DNA of 64,000 nt from Physcia stellaris (lineage: Eukaryota > Ascomycota > Lecanoromycetes > Caliciales > Physciaceae): positions 503,546 through 567,545 of the forward strand of contig JABSSW010000020.1 of the NCBI GenBank assembly GCA_018902385.1. The letters run 5' to 3'. Below are positions 21,807 to 32,693 of this stretch, piece after piece; position 1 is the stretch's first letter, and every line of letters starts with the position of its first letter. Both the position numbers and the translations under genes were made by a program. Below the pieces are notes generated by a model. It searched no databases, had not been told where the DNA came from, and was given only the letters and a program-made list of their open reading frames with translations.

Positions 21807-24203
21807 ATGGGGGAGCTCGCATCCTTGACAGTCCTGTGTGGCCGCCATTTGGTTCAAGAGGCTAGTCTCTTCTTCGAGGAGCTGCAAGCAGACCTCTCCT
21901 CAATTAATATCGAAGGCGACAATGTCGATGAGCTCTGGTGTCTGCTCGACTGGCATCGATATATTCTTGCTGTATGGACGCAAAATGCCCTTGACACGAG
22001 TAATACCTCAGAGAAGAAGTTCATGAACATCAAAGAAGGCTGGGAGGTAATCCTCGAGGCGACAATCTCCTTAAATATTCGGTATGCCTTTCCATCGAAT
22101 AAACACCAAAGATCCGCCAGCACCACCAGATTGAGTTTCAAGAAATCCCTCCACGATCTTCAAGACTATGTGGACGTCACCGAGCAGGATCAAGAAATAG
22201 TAGACTCTATCATCCTAGCAACGTGCGAACAGGCATGGGCCACACCATTGTTCCACGAGGCTGTCTTCTCTGGATTGATTGACTCAGTCATGCATAATAT
22301 CGCGGAGACTGAACCATGTGTCAAGATCGAAATGCAACGTCGCCCGAGCATACAGTCCGTGGATTTTATGCAGTTCATCCAGGTCTTGCACGAGGAGATA
22401 AAGCTGCTTATCGCTTCTTCGCCAGCGGAGGAGCAAGATGGGCTATACGAAACCCTTTGGAGAACATTTATAATTGCCCTATCGAATAATGCCAAAAACG
22501 AGACAAGATATTTCCACTTCTACCATTCGCTTATCAGTAGTTGGCCCATGAACGACCAGGCTCTACAGCTTGAACTCGACCAAATCTTTCAAGAGCGGGT
22601 CCAGGAGTTATTTGGACATATGATCTCGCCCTCAAAATCTGAGCGATGTCTGAATCCAACGCCTTATAGAGTGGAGGACCTGCAAGAGATCATTGCATTA
22701 GGGGCTGATGTTCGGGGAGAAGTCTACGGCCGAACAGACTGTACGCTGTGGACAGCGGCTGGCTCGGAGCTTACCATTGACCTATTCAAAGCCTTGGTGC
22801 ATGCCGGAGCCCCATACAAGACGGAGCGCAATAGCAACTCCTCACCTTTGCAGGCTGCTGCAGGCGCTGGCAACATAGATATTGTCGCATTCTTGCTCGC
22901 AAGGGAACAGCATCATCTCAACATCGATATCAATGCCAGGAACATTGAAGGCACAACAGCTTTACATGCCGCCGCCAAAAGCTGCTGTGAGAGAGTCATC
23001 GATATCCTGTTCCAGCAACCGAATATAGACGTCAATCTTCAAGACCGCTATGGGTGTACCCCATTTCTACGGACAGTTGAGGCTACCGACGCCAAACCAT
23101 CGGCAAAATACGCTGCGATCAAGAGATTCATTCGTAACAAATCCGTAGATTGCAATCGAGCATCGGACGACTCAATACATAGGCCAATCAATGCCCTGCA
23201 TCTGGCTGCAATGTTGAGAGATGCCACCTTAAGGATAATTGTCAAGAATGTCCGGGGTGTCAACGCTCAGGCTTATTCTGGAGATACTCCACTGCACAGA
23301 GCGGTGGAATGTAATTCCAAAACCAACATCGAGATCCTCTTGAAGCATGGCGCCGACCCGAGGATTGTTGGTAAACATGGTTGGACTCCACTCCAACTCG
23401 CATGCGAAAAGCTTTATCTAGGCCCTATGGAGTTATTAACCAGCCTTCCGCACTGTCTAGACGATCAATGCCCAGTCCCGATAAACTTGTACTATGGTTC
23501 AAAGGAGCACTGGAGTCCAGTCACGTTTGTCCTTCGTGATATACATGATGCCGGGAAAAGGAAGCTTGCACATATTCGCCTCGCACTGAAGTGTCTTCTG
23601 GCAGCTAAGCCTGACCTTGAGGTTTACGATAGCAAAGGTTGCAGCGTTCTCAACAGCGTAGTCAAGATCATTAATACAGACATGCTTAAAGATCTTTTGC
23701 AGGCTGGAGCCGATGTTCACTCTCGAGATGCCAAGGGCAGGTCTGTTTTGAATCGGGCAGTCCACAGGGTCAGTGGGGCTTCATTTTGCCTTCTTTTAAA
23801 ATTCAGACCCGATGTGAACTCCCGAGATGATACAGGAAGAACCCCGTTGCACAGGTTGTTCCGTTACTACCATGTCGATGAGGAAAAGGCTATCATGCTG
23901 TTAGAACGGGGAGCAGATCCAGACATTCAGGATTCTAACGGCGGGGCCGCTGTTCCGGTGGACTGGGAACGACGCAATGGGCATAGGCATGAAAGCCTTG
24001 TAGAAGTACTCAGAAAGCACAGAGTAAAGAAGGAACAGGACAGAAAACTACAGGAATTGTCACAACAGACCAAGGCTTTTGTATTAAAACAGAAGCAGCA
24101 GGAGGACAGAAAGAGAAAGCCCCATTCAGATAGCAACCCATTCTCTATCTTGGCTGTGGAGGGCGAAGAAACATTGGAGGATGGCGAGGAGTCTTCATCA
24201 TAG
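21807..24203 (+). CDS. Ankyrin-repeat protein
   Basis: Intronless 798-residue protein. Residues 1 to about 290 are helical with no recognised domain. From about residue 290 to 750 ankyrin repeats follow, with clear units at NSSPLQAAAGAGNIDIVAFL, EGTTALHAAAKSC, SGDTPLHRAVECNSKTNIEI, HGWTPLQLACEK, SVLNSVVKIINTDMLKDLL and TGRTPLHRLFRYYHVDEEKA. The Asn/Asp and LL..GAD turn signatures repeat (LKHGADPRI, LQAGADVHS, LERGADPDI). The last 60 residues are a charged Lys/Glu/Gln-rich probable coiled coil (KEQDRKLQELSQQTKAF) ending in an acidic Ser tail. No NACHT, kinase or other effector domain is present, so it is best seen as a protein-binding scaffold. Partners are unknown. Confidence 0.88.
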   Translation: MGELASLTVLCGRHLVQEASLFFEELQADLSSINIEGDNVDELWCLLDWHRYILAVWTQNALDTSNTSEKKFMNIKEGWEVILEATISLNIRYAFPSNKHQRSASTTRLSFKKSLHDLQDYVDVTEQDQEIVDSIILATCEQAWATPLFHEAVFSGLIDSVMHNIAETEPCVKIEMQRRPSIQSVDFMQFIQVLHEEIKLLIASSPAEEQDGLYETLWRTFIIALSNNAKNETRYFHFYHSLISSWPMNDQALQLELDQIFQERVQELFGHMISPSKSERCLNPTPYRVEDLQEIIALGADVRGEVYGRTDCTLWTAAGSELTIDLFKALVHAGAPYKTERNSNSSPLQAAAGAGNIDIVAFLLAREQHHLNIDINARNIEGTTALHAAAKSCCERVIDILFQQPNIDVNLQDRYGCTPFLRTVEATDAKPSAKYAAIKRFIRNKSVDCNRASDDSIHRPINALHLAAMLRDATLRIIVKNVRGVNAQAYSGDTPLHRAVECNSKTNIEILLKHGADPRIVGKHGWTPLQLACEKLYLGPMELLTSLPHCLDDQCPVPINLYYGSKEHWSPVTFVLRDIHDAGKRKLAHIRLALKCLLAAKPDLEVYDSKGCSVLNSVVKIINTDMLKDLLQAGADVHSRDAKGRSVLNRAVHRVSGASFCLLLKFRPDVNSRDDTGRTPLHRLFRYYHVDEEKAIMLLERGADPDIQDSNGGAAVPVDWERRNGHRHESLVEVLRKHRVKKEQDRKLQELSQQTKAFVLKQKQQEDRKRKPHSDSNPFSILAVEGEETLEDGEESSS

Positions 24204-24980
24204 TTTCCTGTTCCAGAAGTTTGCGCCTGGTATATGATTCGAGATAGCAACCACTCTTTAGTACTAGTGGCCCATCAGTTGAAAGTAATACAAGCTAGTT
24301 TCGAATGACAAAATTCGTATTGTCTGTTGGGAAAAGAAATGGCGCGGAGGGTATGTCCAATGAGCTATGTACGAAGACAGTGTATCGTGAGCGTCAAAAC
24401 GCCCTTTGCGAGAAGATCCCATGAGCGGATGATCAATATCATGGAGTCTGGGACTATTGGTTTGGCCGTCAAGAGAATGAGGTACGACCGTACGGAACTG
24501 TGAACAGTGATAAGGTACGCGATGGAATCTAATCGCTTGGCACGGCTCTAAGCCGGTTTAGTGGTGGCGGCGGATGCCGAAAATCTTATCTTATCTGGCG
24601 AGATTGTCTCGCAATCTCCATTGACGGGAATCCACTCTTTTGTAACTCGAGCATATATGATGGATCTTATCAGGATAACGTACGAAGACACCACATGGCT
24701 CAACCATCGAGGTCTTAGACGTGATCATGACTACCACGAACGGGACTCTACGTGATGTAGAGTTCTTCACATGCCTGGAGAACATCGACGATTATTCACC
24801 AAGAATTGACGAACCTTGGTTCACTCCTGGATGATGGACTCTTGAGGCGAATAGGTAAGAATTCAAGGGTTTCTGTTCACCCAAAGCACGAAACATCACC
24901 GTGCGTCTTCTTACCCTCCAACTACTTTCACTTGGTGAGCTCTGGGAACACTGTCTCTGTTATTCGTGTTCGCGAGTAAG
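24204..24980. other. Intergenic
   Basis: This is the 3' flank of the ankyrin gene and the promoter side of the WSC gene. Only short frames opening on non-ATG codons occur. Nothing recognisable. Confidence 0.45.
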
Positions 24981-26381
24981 ATGCGGCCCTCATTTGTCAT
25001 TACAGTTAATTGCCTTCTCGCTCTTGCCCCTGTTCATGCATTCTCACTGCATTTCTTGGTTAACAGTGACGCGAAGTCTAGGAAAGGCCAAAACTACGCA
25101 GGATGCTACACCGAAGCGACCAATGGGCGTGCTTTGAGTGGTAGCACCTATTTCAACGATAACATGACCGTGGAGAAGTGCGCAGCAGCTTGCAATACTT
25201 ACAGTCTGTTCGGTCTCGAGTACGGCCGGGAATGCTACTGCGGAAATCGCATAAACTCTGGAAGCGTTCTGACCGCCGAAGGCGATTGCAATTTCACCTG
25301 CCCTGGCAACAAGGCTCAATCCTGCGGAGCTGGCCGTCGACTGGACCTGTACTATGAATCCACTGGAGAATTACCCGGCACTGCCGCCAGTACTGCACCT
25401 GTCTCGGCCCCTACTTCTACTAAATTTGCAGCCAAGGGCTGCTACACGGAGCCAACCAGCGGCCGGGCCCTCGCCGACAAGTCTTATGATGAAGATAAAA
25501 TGACTGTGGAAGTGTGCGCTGCTAGGTGCAAGGGTTTCACATACTTTGGACTCGAGTCCTATCGCAGGTGTTATTGCGGTCACATCCTTCAATCTGGTAG
25601 TGTCCCAGCCGACGCTGGTGCTTGCAATCTGCCATGCGCCGGAGACGTCACAGAAATCTGTGGAGGCCTTCATAAACTTTATTTATATGAATACAGCAGT
25701 TCTTCCACGGCAGCGCCAAGTCCCATCCCCTACGCGTTCCAAGGGTGCTACACGGAGGCCAACAACTCACGTGCCCTCACGGAGGGTTTCCACTCCAACG
25801 ATGCCATGACCGTCGAGTCCTGCGCAAGTTATTGCTCAGGATACGTTTACTTTGGCGTCGAATATGGTCGAGAGTGCTATTGTGGAAATTCTCTCCAAGC
25901 AGGCAGTGTCATTACGTCGAGCAAAGATTGCAGCTTCTCGTGTTCAGGAAGCAGTGCGGAGAAATGCGGTGCAGCCAGTCGACTCAGCTTATACAAAACC
26001 AAAGGGGACCCCCCAGCTTCACCAAGCGCTAACTCAACGATTTCCTCCTCGAGTATATTATCTGCAATCTCGATTTTCTCGACTAGTACCTCTGCTACTG
26101 TCTCGTTGTCCGTGTATGAGACCGCACCCAGCACGTCCGTTGCAGTCTCATCAATCTCAGTGTCTACCTCAAAGACTTCAACAGCCTCTTTATCGAGTGC
26201 GGCCGCTGTCTCAACAATCCCCACTGCGTACTTGTCGACCAAGTCTACAGCCTCAAAGACTATGGTTTCCACCTTGCCCAGGGTAATATTCAAGATGTTA
26301 AGTGGAATGATGACTTATACTTCTTGCGGTATACAACGGATGTTGAAAATAGTCTCGAACCATTCCTGGCGTATCAGGTGA
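24981..26381 (+). CDS. Secreted protein with three WSC domains
   Basis: Extracellular or wall-associated protein of about 466 residues. The ATG at 24981 starts a signal peptide (MRPSFVITVNCLLALAPVHA). Three WSC domains, a Cys-rich fold linked to carbohydrate binding and wall sensing, follow at roughly residues 38-125, 150-240 and 255-345. Each shows GCYTE, MTVE.CA..C, YFG.E..R.CYCG and C...C.G....CG landmarks, with eight cysteines. After the third domain comes a Ser/Thr-rich, probably O-glycosylated stretch of about 90 residues. No C-terminal membrane helix or GPI signal is evident, unlike yeast Wsc sensors. The last 27 residues look non-native. A possible 3' intron from GTAATATT (26282) to AAAATAG would replace them with a short tail (about 26381-26441), so the exact end is uncertain. 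Confidence 0.85.
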   Translation: MRPSFVITVNCLLALAPVHAFSLHFLVNSDAKSRKGQNYAGCYTEATNGRALSGSTYFNDNMTVEKCAAACNTYSLFGLEYGRECYCGNRINSGSVLTAEGDCNFTCPGNKAQSCGAGRRLDLYYESTGELPGTAASTAPVSAPTSTKFAAKGCYTEPTSGRALADKSYDEDKMTVEVCAARCKGFTYFGLESYRRCYCGHILQSGSVPADAGACNLPCAGDVTEICGGLHKLYLYEYSSSSTAAPSPIPYAFQGCYTEANNSRALTEGFHSNDAMTVESCASYCSGYVYFGVEYGRECYCGNSLQAGSVITSSKDCSFSCSGSSAEKCGAASRLSLYKTKGDPPASPSANSTISSSSILSAISIFSTSTSATVSLSVYETAPSTSVAVSSISVSTSKTSTASLSSAAAVSTIPTAYLSTKSTASKTMVSTLPRVIFKMLSGMMTYTSCGIQRMLKIVSNHSWRIR

Positions 26382-28792
26382 AGGGACTTATTGGTGTCCT
26401 ATCTTGTAACTATTATTAGTATATGGGTATACCGGATTTGTCCGGTCGAGAGTGCGAACTATGCCGTCTGTGAGCCTCAAACCATAGGGGGACAGGGTTA
26501 GACGCTCTTGCCATTTCCGGGCTACCACGCGTGTCTGTCGGACAAGCTTAGCAAACCTTGACGACTTGCCCATCTCAAGACTATCTACTCTCCGAAACTT
26601 ATCTATCCCTAGTGATGTTAAACGCCGCATAACCTCAACGCTAACATCTTTCTCTATTTTCCTCAAATTTTCTCAAGATCATAATCCTAGCAGGGAATCC
26701 CAGAAGCTATCTCGATAGACGCTAGCCATCTCCCTACTTCTCTGGTTCTTCAATTCAGACTCTACCTCTTGTATACCTTCGCACATTGACCGCAATTACC
26801 TGAAACTACGCTCACGATTTTGAAGATACCCTTCAAACCTTGCTATTTTCCACATTTGGATTGTTGTTTTTAGAGGTTCTCACCGCGGCTAACAAGTCGG
26901 AGAATGCTGCTGGATTGCACACGCCTTACTCTCGCGTCGTTTCGCGGAGCAGAATTAATAGAGTTGGCACGAAAGGGGGAAAATTCGAAGACTATCTATC
27001 GCTCGTGCACGATCAAGCTGAAATAGTCACTGTCAGAGCTTTGGAATGGGCGTGGGCTTGGTACTTCCAAGATACATGAGCACCACCCAAAATTCATTGC
27101 ATTCAGAGGTTTAATGTGGTAATTTTGCTTCCTGCAGGATTCCCACGGAGTACGATTGATGGGTATGCTTCTTTCCTCGCGTGTGATAGTCGATCAATAG
27201 GAATATCTACGTGCTCACATTGTAGACCGACCCAGTAAAATAGTCATTATGGGGTTGAAGTATCTGGCATTGTCTTAGTGGGCCACTACATCAAGCCGTG
27301 ATAGATGGGATTATTCTGGTCCTGAATACCAACGGAGTCTCGTACAACCTCTTTAAATCTACTATCACACTAAACAGTACAATAAATCGCAACCTCAAGC
27401 AAACACTTCCCCGAACCCCTACATCCAGCTCACTACACCACCATCGCCAGGAAAACATGCTTCCCTTCCATCTTTTCATTCCCCACTCGCCACTTTACCA
27501 ACTATCCACAAAGCCTAAACTGAAAGCATCCATTGCCAAAAATGCATCACGCTCAAAGAGTCCAAGATCTGTAACAAATGCAACAAAACAGTTCAAGTGC
27601 GAGGAATGTGACTGCGTGACCCAGAACTAACCTGGTGGTGGCTGTAGGCGAAGGAAAGTGAAAGATAGGTGAAGTGACTGAGGAGATCTTCTCTTAAGGA
27701 CATTGAGGATTTTATCAAGAGGGAAGAAGGATGGATATCTCGAATGGATTTTGCGGCGTGTATTGGGCTTTCGATGCAGCTTTTGAACACAACAAACACG
27801 CATATAGCTGAAAACTGATCACCATATCTTCCAGCAAGAATCTGTGCTTCATCATATCCCTTACCCTTCACTCCCCGGAATCACACCCATCTCTGATGTT
27901 CTTGCTGCCTGTAATTCTCCGAATCCCCCTTTTCGCTCACATGTTCTCGTGTAGCTAGCTACTGAGGACCTTGGAACGAGGCTAACCTTAGACCCTAGGG
28001 AATTTGGCTACTTCCGTAACGGAGATGGCGAAAGACATCCAGCGGTACTGTCGCTGTCATGATCGGCGCAGTCCTTAACACATCGATGTAGGAGCAGATT
28101 GATGAAGCAGATGTGATAACTGAAAAGTATGCTATGAATTCGTGCTGGGTGCGGCGGTAGGAAAGAAGACCCGTTTGGCTGGCGTAAGATTCATGTCGCG
28201 GGAAGTTCACGTGTGATGAATCGATCAAAACCATATGAGACGCTGTGATGGCTAATTTGAGGGATCTTTATGCGTTTATGGAGAGTGTTATAGGATGAAC
28301 ACCTACATCTTTCGGTGATGAATTATGAATGTTGAAGATGAAAAGTTCCTTACGACAGGAGCATTATACTTCTATGTTTCCAAGCAAATGATATAGGTGG
28401 CTAGAGCACATGAGATGTTGACACCATCATGCTGCGTATTGACGTCAGACGATCACATTGAATCCTTCTAAGAGTATCAGGAGTTGTTATTGTCACCACG
28501 ATCGACAAAGTGTTGCGAGAAATGTCTGCCGTTTATATTCATCGCCGCTCTAATGCGTGACATAACAGATCACAGCTCGCAGGAAGCTGTTGTAGATAGC
28601 GTAATCGCAACAGGGGAAGTGTTATCGATGACGAGCTTGACATCACATTGAAGTGCGTATGACATATCTGAAACCTTTCGGCTAGCTCAATGTCCCTAAT
28701 ATATGTAGATAGGGTTTGCAGTAGTTTGTTATACTTCCCAGTACTCCAAAAGATCTTACTTTGTACTTACCAGGCATTTCCCAGACATAACA
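26382..28792. other. Long intergenic stretch
   Basis: No supported gene over 2.4 kb. Minus-strand frames at 26388-26666 and 27995-28234 and a plus frame at 27298-27630 have no recognisable domain. A 29-codon plus-strand frame at 27522-27611 contains CQKC and CNKC (C-x2-C-x8-C-x2-C), but it has no start codon or flanking exon. These may be relics of older genes. Confidence 0.4.
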
Positions 28793-30596
28793 ATGGGACC
28801 CGGGATGTCTTTCGTATTTATGCTTGCGATACTGGCAGTCATATTCGTAAGTTTCGATGCCAAGTACTTGGGAGCAAAGGGCTGATCGCAGTGTGAAAGC
28901 TCCTCTCCGTATGTATCTACCGGGTCTACCTTCACCCATTGGCCGAATATCCTGGGCCTCTCATGGGGAAGGTTACAGACTGGTATAATGTCTACCATGC
29001 CTGGAAAGGAGACCGTCACATCGACATGTATCAACTCCATCAGCAGTACGGTAAGTCAATAACGTAGATACCGGAATATCTCCTCACCATAATTGAGTGG
29101 CAGGAGGTCGTTGACGGGCAATAGGAGATGTTGTACGTTATGGCCCAAATCGAATCTCCATCAACACCGATGTTGCACTCCACGAGATATACGGTGCGAG
29201 GTGCAATGTGCAAAAATCCAAGCTCTATCGCGTGTTTGGATCCTTCTTCGGAGTAGCAAGCTCGGGCTCGATGATCGACAAGCTGCAGCATGGCTCCCGG
29301 CGTCGGATCGTAGGGCAAGCACTCACAATCCCCGCCGTCAAAAGCATGGAGGGGTTCATCCTGGACAAAGTACACAGTTTCTGCCACCAATTGGTCGATC
29401 CGAAACCACTCAATGGAGCTCAGCCCGCCAGTGGCGATTGGAGCGCCGCTAAGAACATGACCGAATGGCTGGCACGCTTGACGATTGACATCATTGGCGG
29501 GCTGCTTAGCGGCCAGGCATGGTACACCCTCTCTAAGGAGCGAAAGAGAGCGTTCTTAGAAACTATCCCGTCAGGCACAAAGGGTTTTCTCATGGTAGAG
29601 CTGTCCCTTTGAACTACTATACTCCCGCTTGCTGACTAGACCATGCAGGCAGGGCACATGCCGGCGATCCTGACGCTGAAGATGGACCGCATCTTTCTAC
29701 GCGGAACGACTAGTCGCGCTCGACGATTCGAAGCCTTGGTCAAGTGGCAGATGGAAAAGCGACTGGGCGAATTCTCTGACAATGGATTCAAGAAGGATGA
29801 CATGTTTGAGAAGCTTCTAGCGGCTCGAGATAACAGTACCGGAGCGGGCTTGACCGCAGCTGATCTTCAGGCCGAGGCGATGACCTTTATGGTTGCAGGT
29901 AAGAGGCATTCTTCTTTCGTTGAATAGTGACCCCGTGCTGACATCACCTTTGTAGGATCCGATACCATGGCCACTACTATGACCGCTACACTGTTCTACC
30001 TACTGCACTACCCGTCAGCCTTAGGTCGTCTACGCAACGAGATTGAGACCGTTTTTGAAAAGATCGAGGATATCGTCATGGACCAACGACTGAACTCTTG
30101 CATCTACCTCCGTGCGTGTCTTGATGAGACACTTCGTCTGAATCCCCCAGTTGGAGGTATCTTGCCTCGAGAAGTTTTGAAGGGCGGCGCTACTATTGAT
30201 GGTAAATTTTTCCCAGCAGGAACCGATATTGGCGTATCACTTTATGCCTTGCAACGTCAGGAGAGGTATTTCCGCAACGCTTTGCTATACGAGCCGGAAC
30301 GCTGGATCGACAAAGAATCGTTGAACAATGAACTATCCGTGCCGACACATCCAGCATTTGCTCCGTTTAGCCTGGGACCTCGAGGGTGTCCTGCTAAAGC
30401 TATGGCTTATGCGGAGATGATGATCACGCTAGCCAGGATAGTGTTTGCGCTGGAAATTCGGCTTGATGGTGGATTCTCTGAAGCTAGAGGTCGTTCGGAT
30501 AAGGTTCAGCCTCCCCAGTTTCGGACAAACGACTTTTTTGTCTCGACACACGATGGCCCTATGGTGCAATTTAGAGAGAGGAGGGAGCTTGATTGA
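28793..30596 (+). CDS. Cytochrome P450 monooxygenase
   Basis: Membrane-anchored haem-thiolate monooxygenase. Five exons: 28793-28846, 28900-29050, 29125-29594, 29649-29898 and 29956-30596. They sum to 522 codons (521 residues). The first exon and the start of the second encode the ER anchor (MSFVFMLAILAVIFLLSVCI), followed by the YRVYLHPLAEYPGP hinge typical of fungal P450s. The I-helix reads MVAGSDTMATT (A-G-x-D-T), the K-helix ETLR (E-x2-R), the PERF-like motif EPERW, and the haem loop FSLGPRGCPAK with the axial Cys. The residue two after that Cys is Ala where Gly is usual. The CYP family and substrate cannot be told from sequence. No terpene, polyketide or peptide synthase occurs in the window, so a secondary-metabolism role is not supported here. 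Confidence 0.92.
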
Positions 30597-32249
30597 GAGA
30601 ATGGAGAACCTAGACTTGATATTAGGAACTTAGATATTCGAAGGCTGCGTGAATAGACTTTTAAGAGCATAGGTCACGATCAAATACGCGTGCTCCTGCA
30701 ATTCACAATTCTCGGCTTCTTCGACGCTCGGTCAGCCATTGCGTAAAGAAGGCAATTTGCGTGATTGCGACGTCGACAGTGATTACTGACTGGCTACTAC
30801 ACCCGCACGAGACAGATTCGTAATGAATTTCGCGTACACCTGAGGGTCTTTGATTGTGATAAAGAGGCAGCCTGCGAAGGCTCGAATATTATGTCCGCTG
30901 GCAAGTCGTCATCGACCGAAGAACAAATTGGTGAACTTCTGGTGAATGAGCCATAGATGCTCTTGGCACATTTGAGGGCTGTCCATTCCTCCGTCCCATT
31001 TCAATCTGTAAAGCTGAACGCCTGGACCGAATATCGATAATATCCACAGAAGGTATCGTTGTCTCCATATCGCTTTCCCTGGCAACCTTCCCTATATCTC
31101 AGCTTTGAAGGCGATGCAAATATTAATGTGTCTGTTTACTGGTAAGGTACTCGTAGCGCGCTACGGCACGAAAAGCCTTGGCTCGCTTGGCAAGATGCGG
31201 GATCGTTCCGGGAATCCCGCGAGACGGAATCATTCCGCGCGACACCTTAAATATTCCAACGTCGAAGTAGTATACACAGCAGGACTTATATGACACACTC
31301 GATCGAAGGCCCAAAATGCGATGCACGACCACAAGAAGCTATCGAGTGCTCATTGAAGAATTTCGTGTGATAGAAGATGCAGACTGGATTCACAATTGCC
31401 CGGACCATGTGAATTATCAAGAACAGGTCGTAGTGCCTGACTCTCTAGCCACCAGATTGACAACGGAAGAACCAAAGTCATAGATACTGTTGCAGTCCCG
31501 CCGCAATACCTAGAAAGCGTCATTTGTTAGCCAAAATCCTGCATCTTGCATCTAGCCGCATTGGGCAATCAATACTGCAGATCTTTGTTGCTTTGTTGTA
31601 TCAAAAGTTTGTTGTTTGCTCCCTCAGGAATATCTATTCAGATTTAATATTCAAAGCAGGTAGATTCCTTTCTTTCGGAGAAGTTAGTAATATAACAGCT
31701 TCTACCCTCTAACATCCGTCGCCGTTCCTGAAGGGGGTAGAGATCAGCATCTGTTGTTTACCAGTACTCCTCTCCATGACATAGCAAAGCATGTGAATCT
31801 GCTTCTGAGAACTCATACACCGTATAACCAATCGAGTGCAAGACAGGATGATCTCTTCTCTGCCGAAGTTAGGATACTTGCACAAATACCTAAGCCAATA
31901 AAGGTTCCCCGGTATATGAGCATGGTCATTTAAAATGGTCTGCCAAGAGATGGAGTCGAGCTATACTCCATTGGAAGGGCACGTCAGGCATGCCACAGAC
32001 GTTTGCGCAGGCCGCCTTTCAACCACGACTACTTCTGACTCAGACATAGATCTTGACAAGATACGCGGTTGCGTGGATTTACGATAGTGCATGTCAAGGC
32101 CAAATACGTCCTAATCTTTGTCGGAGCTACAGACAAAGACACGTGGAAATTTTTACTTTCTTAGGTTGTTTTTACTGTGAAGCCAGAACATAGAAGAGGA
32201 CAAGGCCGCAGAACTCTGTGAGTGCTAGCCCAGCAGAACCCTTTGCAGG
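30597..32249. other. Intergenic with palindromes
   Basis: No gene supported over 1.6 kb; open frames are short and mostly start on non-ATG codons. Three palindromic sequences lie within 31152-31237 and are listed separately. Confidence 0.4.
31152..31237. other. Cluster of three palindromes
   Basis: CGTAGCGCGCTACG at 31152-31165 is a perfect 14-bp palindrome. GCGGGAT (31197-31203) pairs with ATCCCGC (31214-31220) around a 10-nt loop. CGGAAT-C-ATTCCG at 31225-31237 is a third. All are GC-rich within a moderately AT-rich stretch. They could be dyad protein-binding sites or structured RNA; nothing else nearby explains them. Confidence 0.5.
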
Positions 32250-32500
32250 ATACTCCTAGGGTCGGACTCCTAGGGTCGGACTACACCGTCATACAATGAG
32301 AGAATCTAGGGGGTTGTATCATCCAACAAAGATCTGTCACGCTAGAAGCTGTTTGACTCACGACAGTGAATGCGCTGCTGGAAGTTGAAACTTCTCTTTG
32401 ACACAATGAGAGAAAGTTAACAATGCCTTTGTATTACTCAACATAAACGTGTCACTCGACGACTTGCTTGACAACACAACAATGGATGTTGGTTCACACG
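32250..32500. repeat. Direct repeats upstream of the 32694 gene
   Basis: ACTCCTAGGGTCGG occurs twice in tandem near 32250-32278. Next come two diverged copies, about 110 bp apart, of a segment starting ACAATGAGAGAA (32293 and 32403) and sharing TTGTAT, CAACA, TGTCAC and TTGAC blocks in the same order. The arrangement looks like an old tandem duplication inside a promoter. Confidence 0.5.
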
Positions 32501-32517
32501 AGGACCTTCGTATACAA

Positions 32518-32526
32518 TATAAATAG
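32518..32526 (+). promoter_or_regulatory. TATA-like box
   Basis: TATAAATAG, 168 bp before the ATG at 32694, is followed by CT-rich sequence and AAC/ATC tracts that are typical of fungal transcription starts and leaders. This supports real transcription of the downstream small gene. Confidence 0.5.
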
Positions 32527-32693
32527 CAGCTCCTCTACAGACATTCCTTCTATCATACACGATCTTGATCCTCCTCAGAATCAGAAAAACATAAAGAACA
32601 CCAGGCCTTCTCAAACCCAGAAATAATCACAACCAGACCACTACCCTCGATTCCAATCTTAAACATCACACGAAGGAACTTCAACGCAAAGAA

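Noticed and set aside
27522-27611. CxxC-x8-CxxC zinc-ribbon-like peptide
   Set aside because: Only 29 codons after an in-frame stop, no start codon, and no donor or acceptor that would join it to another exon.
832-30596. Secondary-metabolite cluster formed by MFS, SDR, P450 and UNC93 genes
   Set aside because: The genes are many kilobases apart, and no polyketide synthase, peptide synthetase, terpene cyclase, prenyltransferase or cluster regulator is present.
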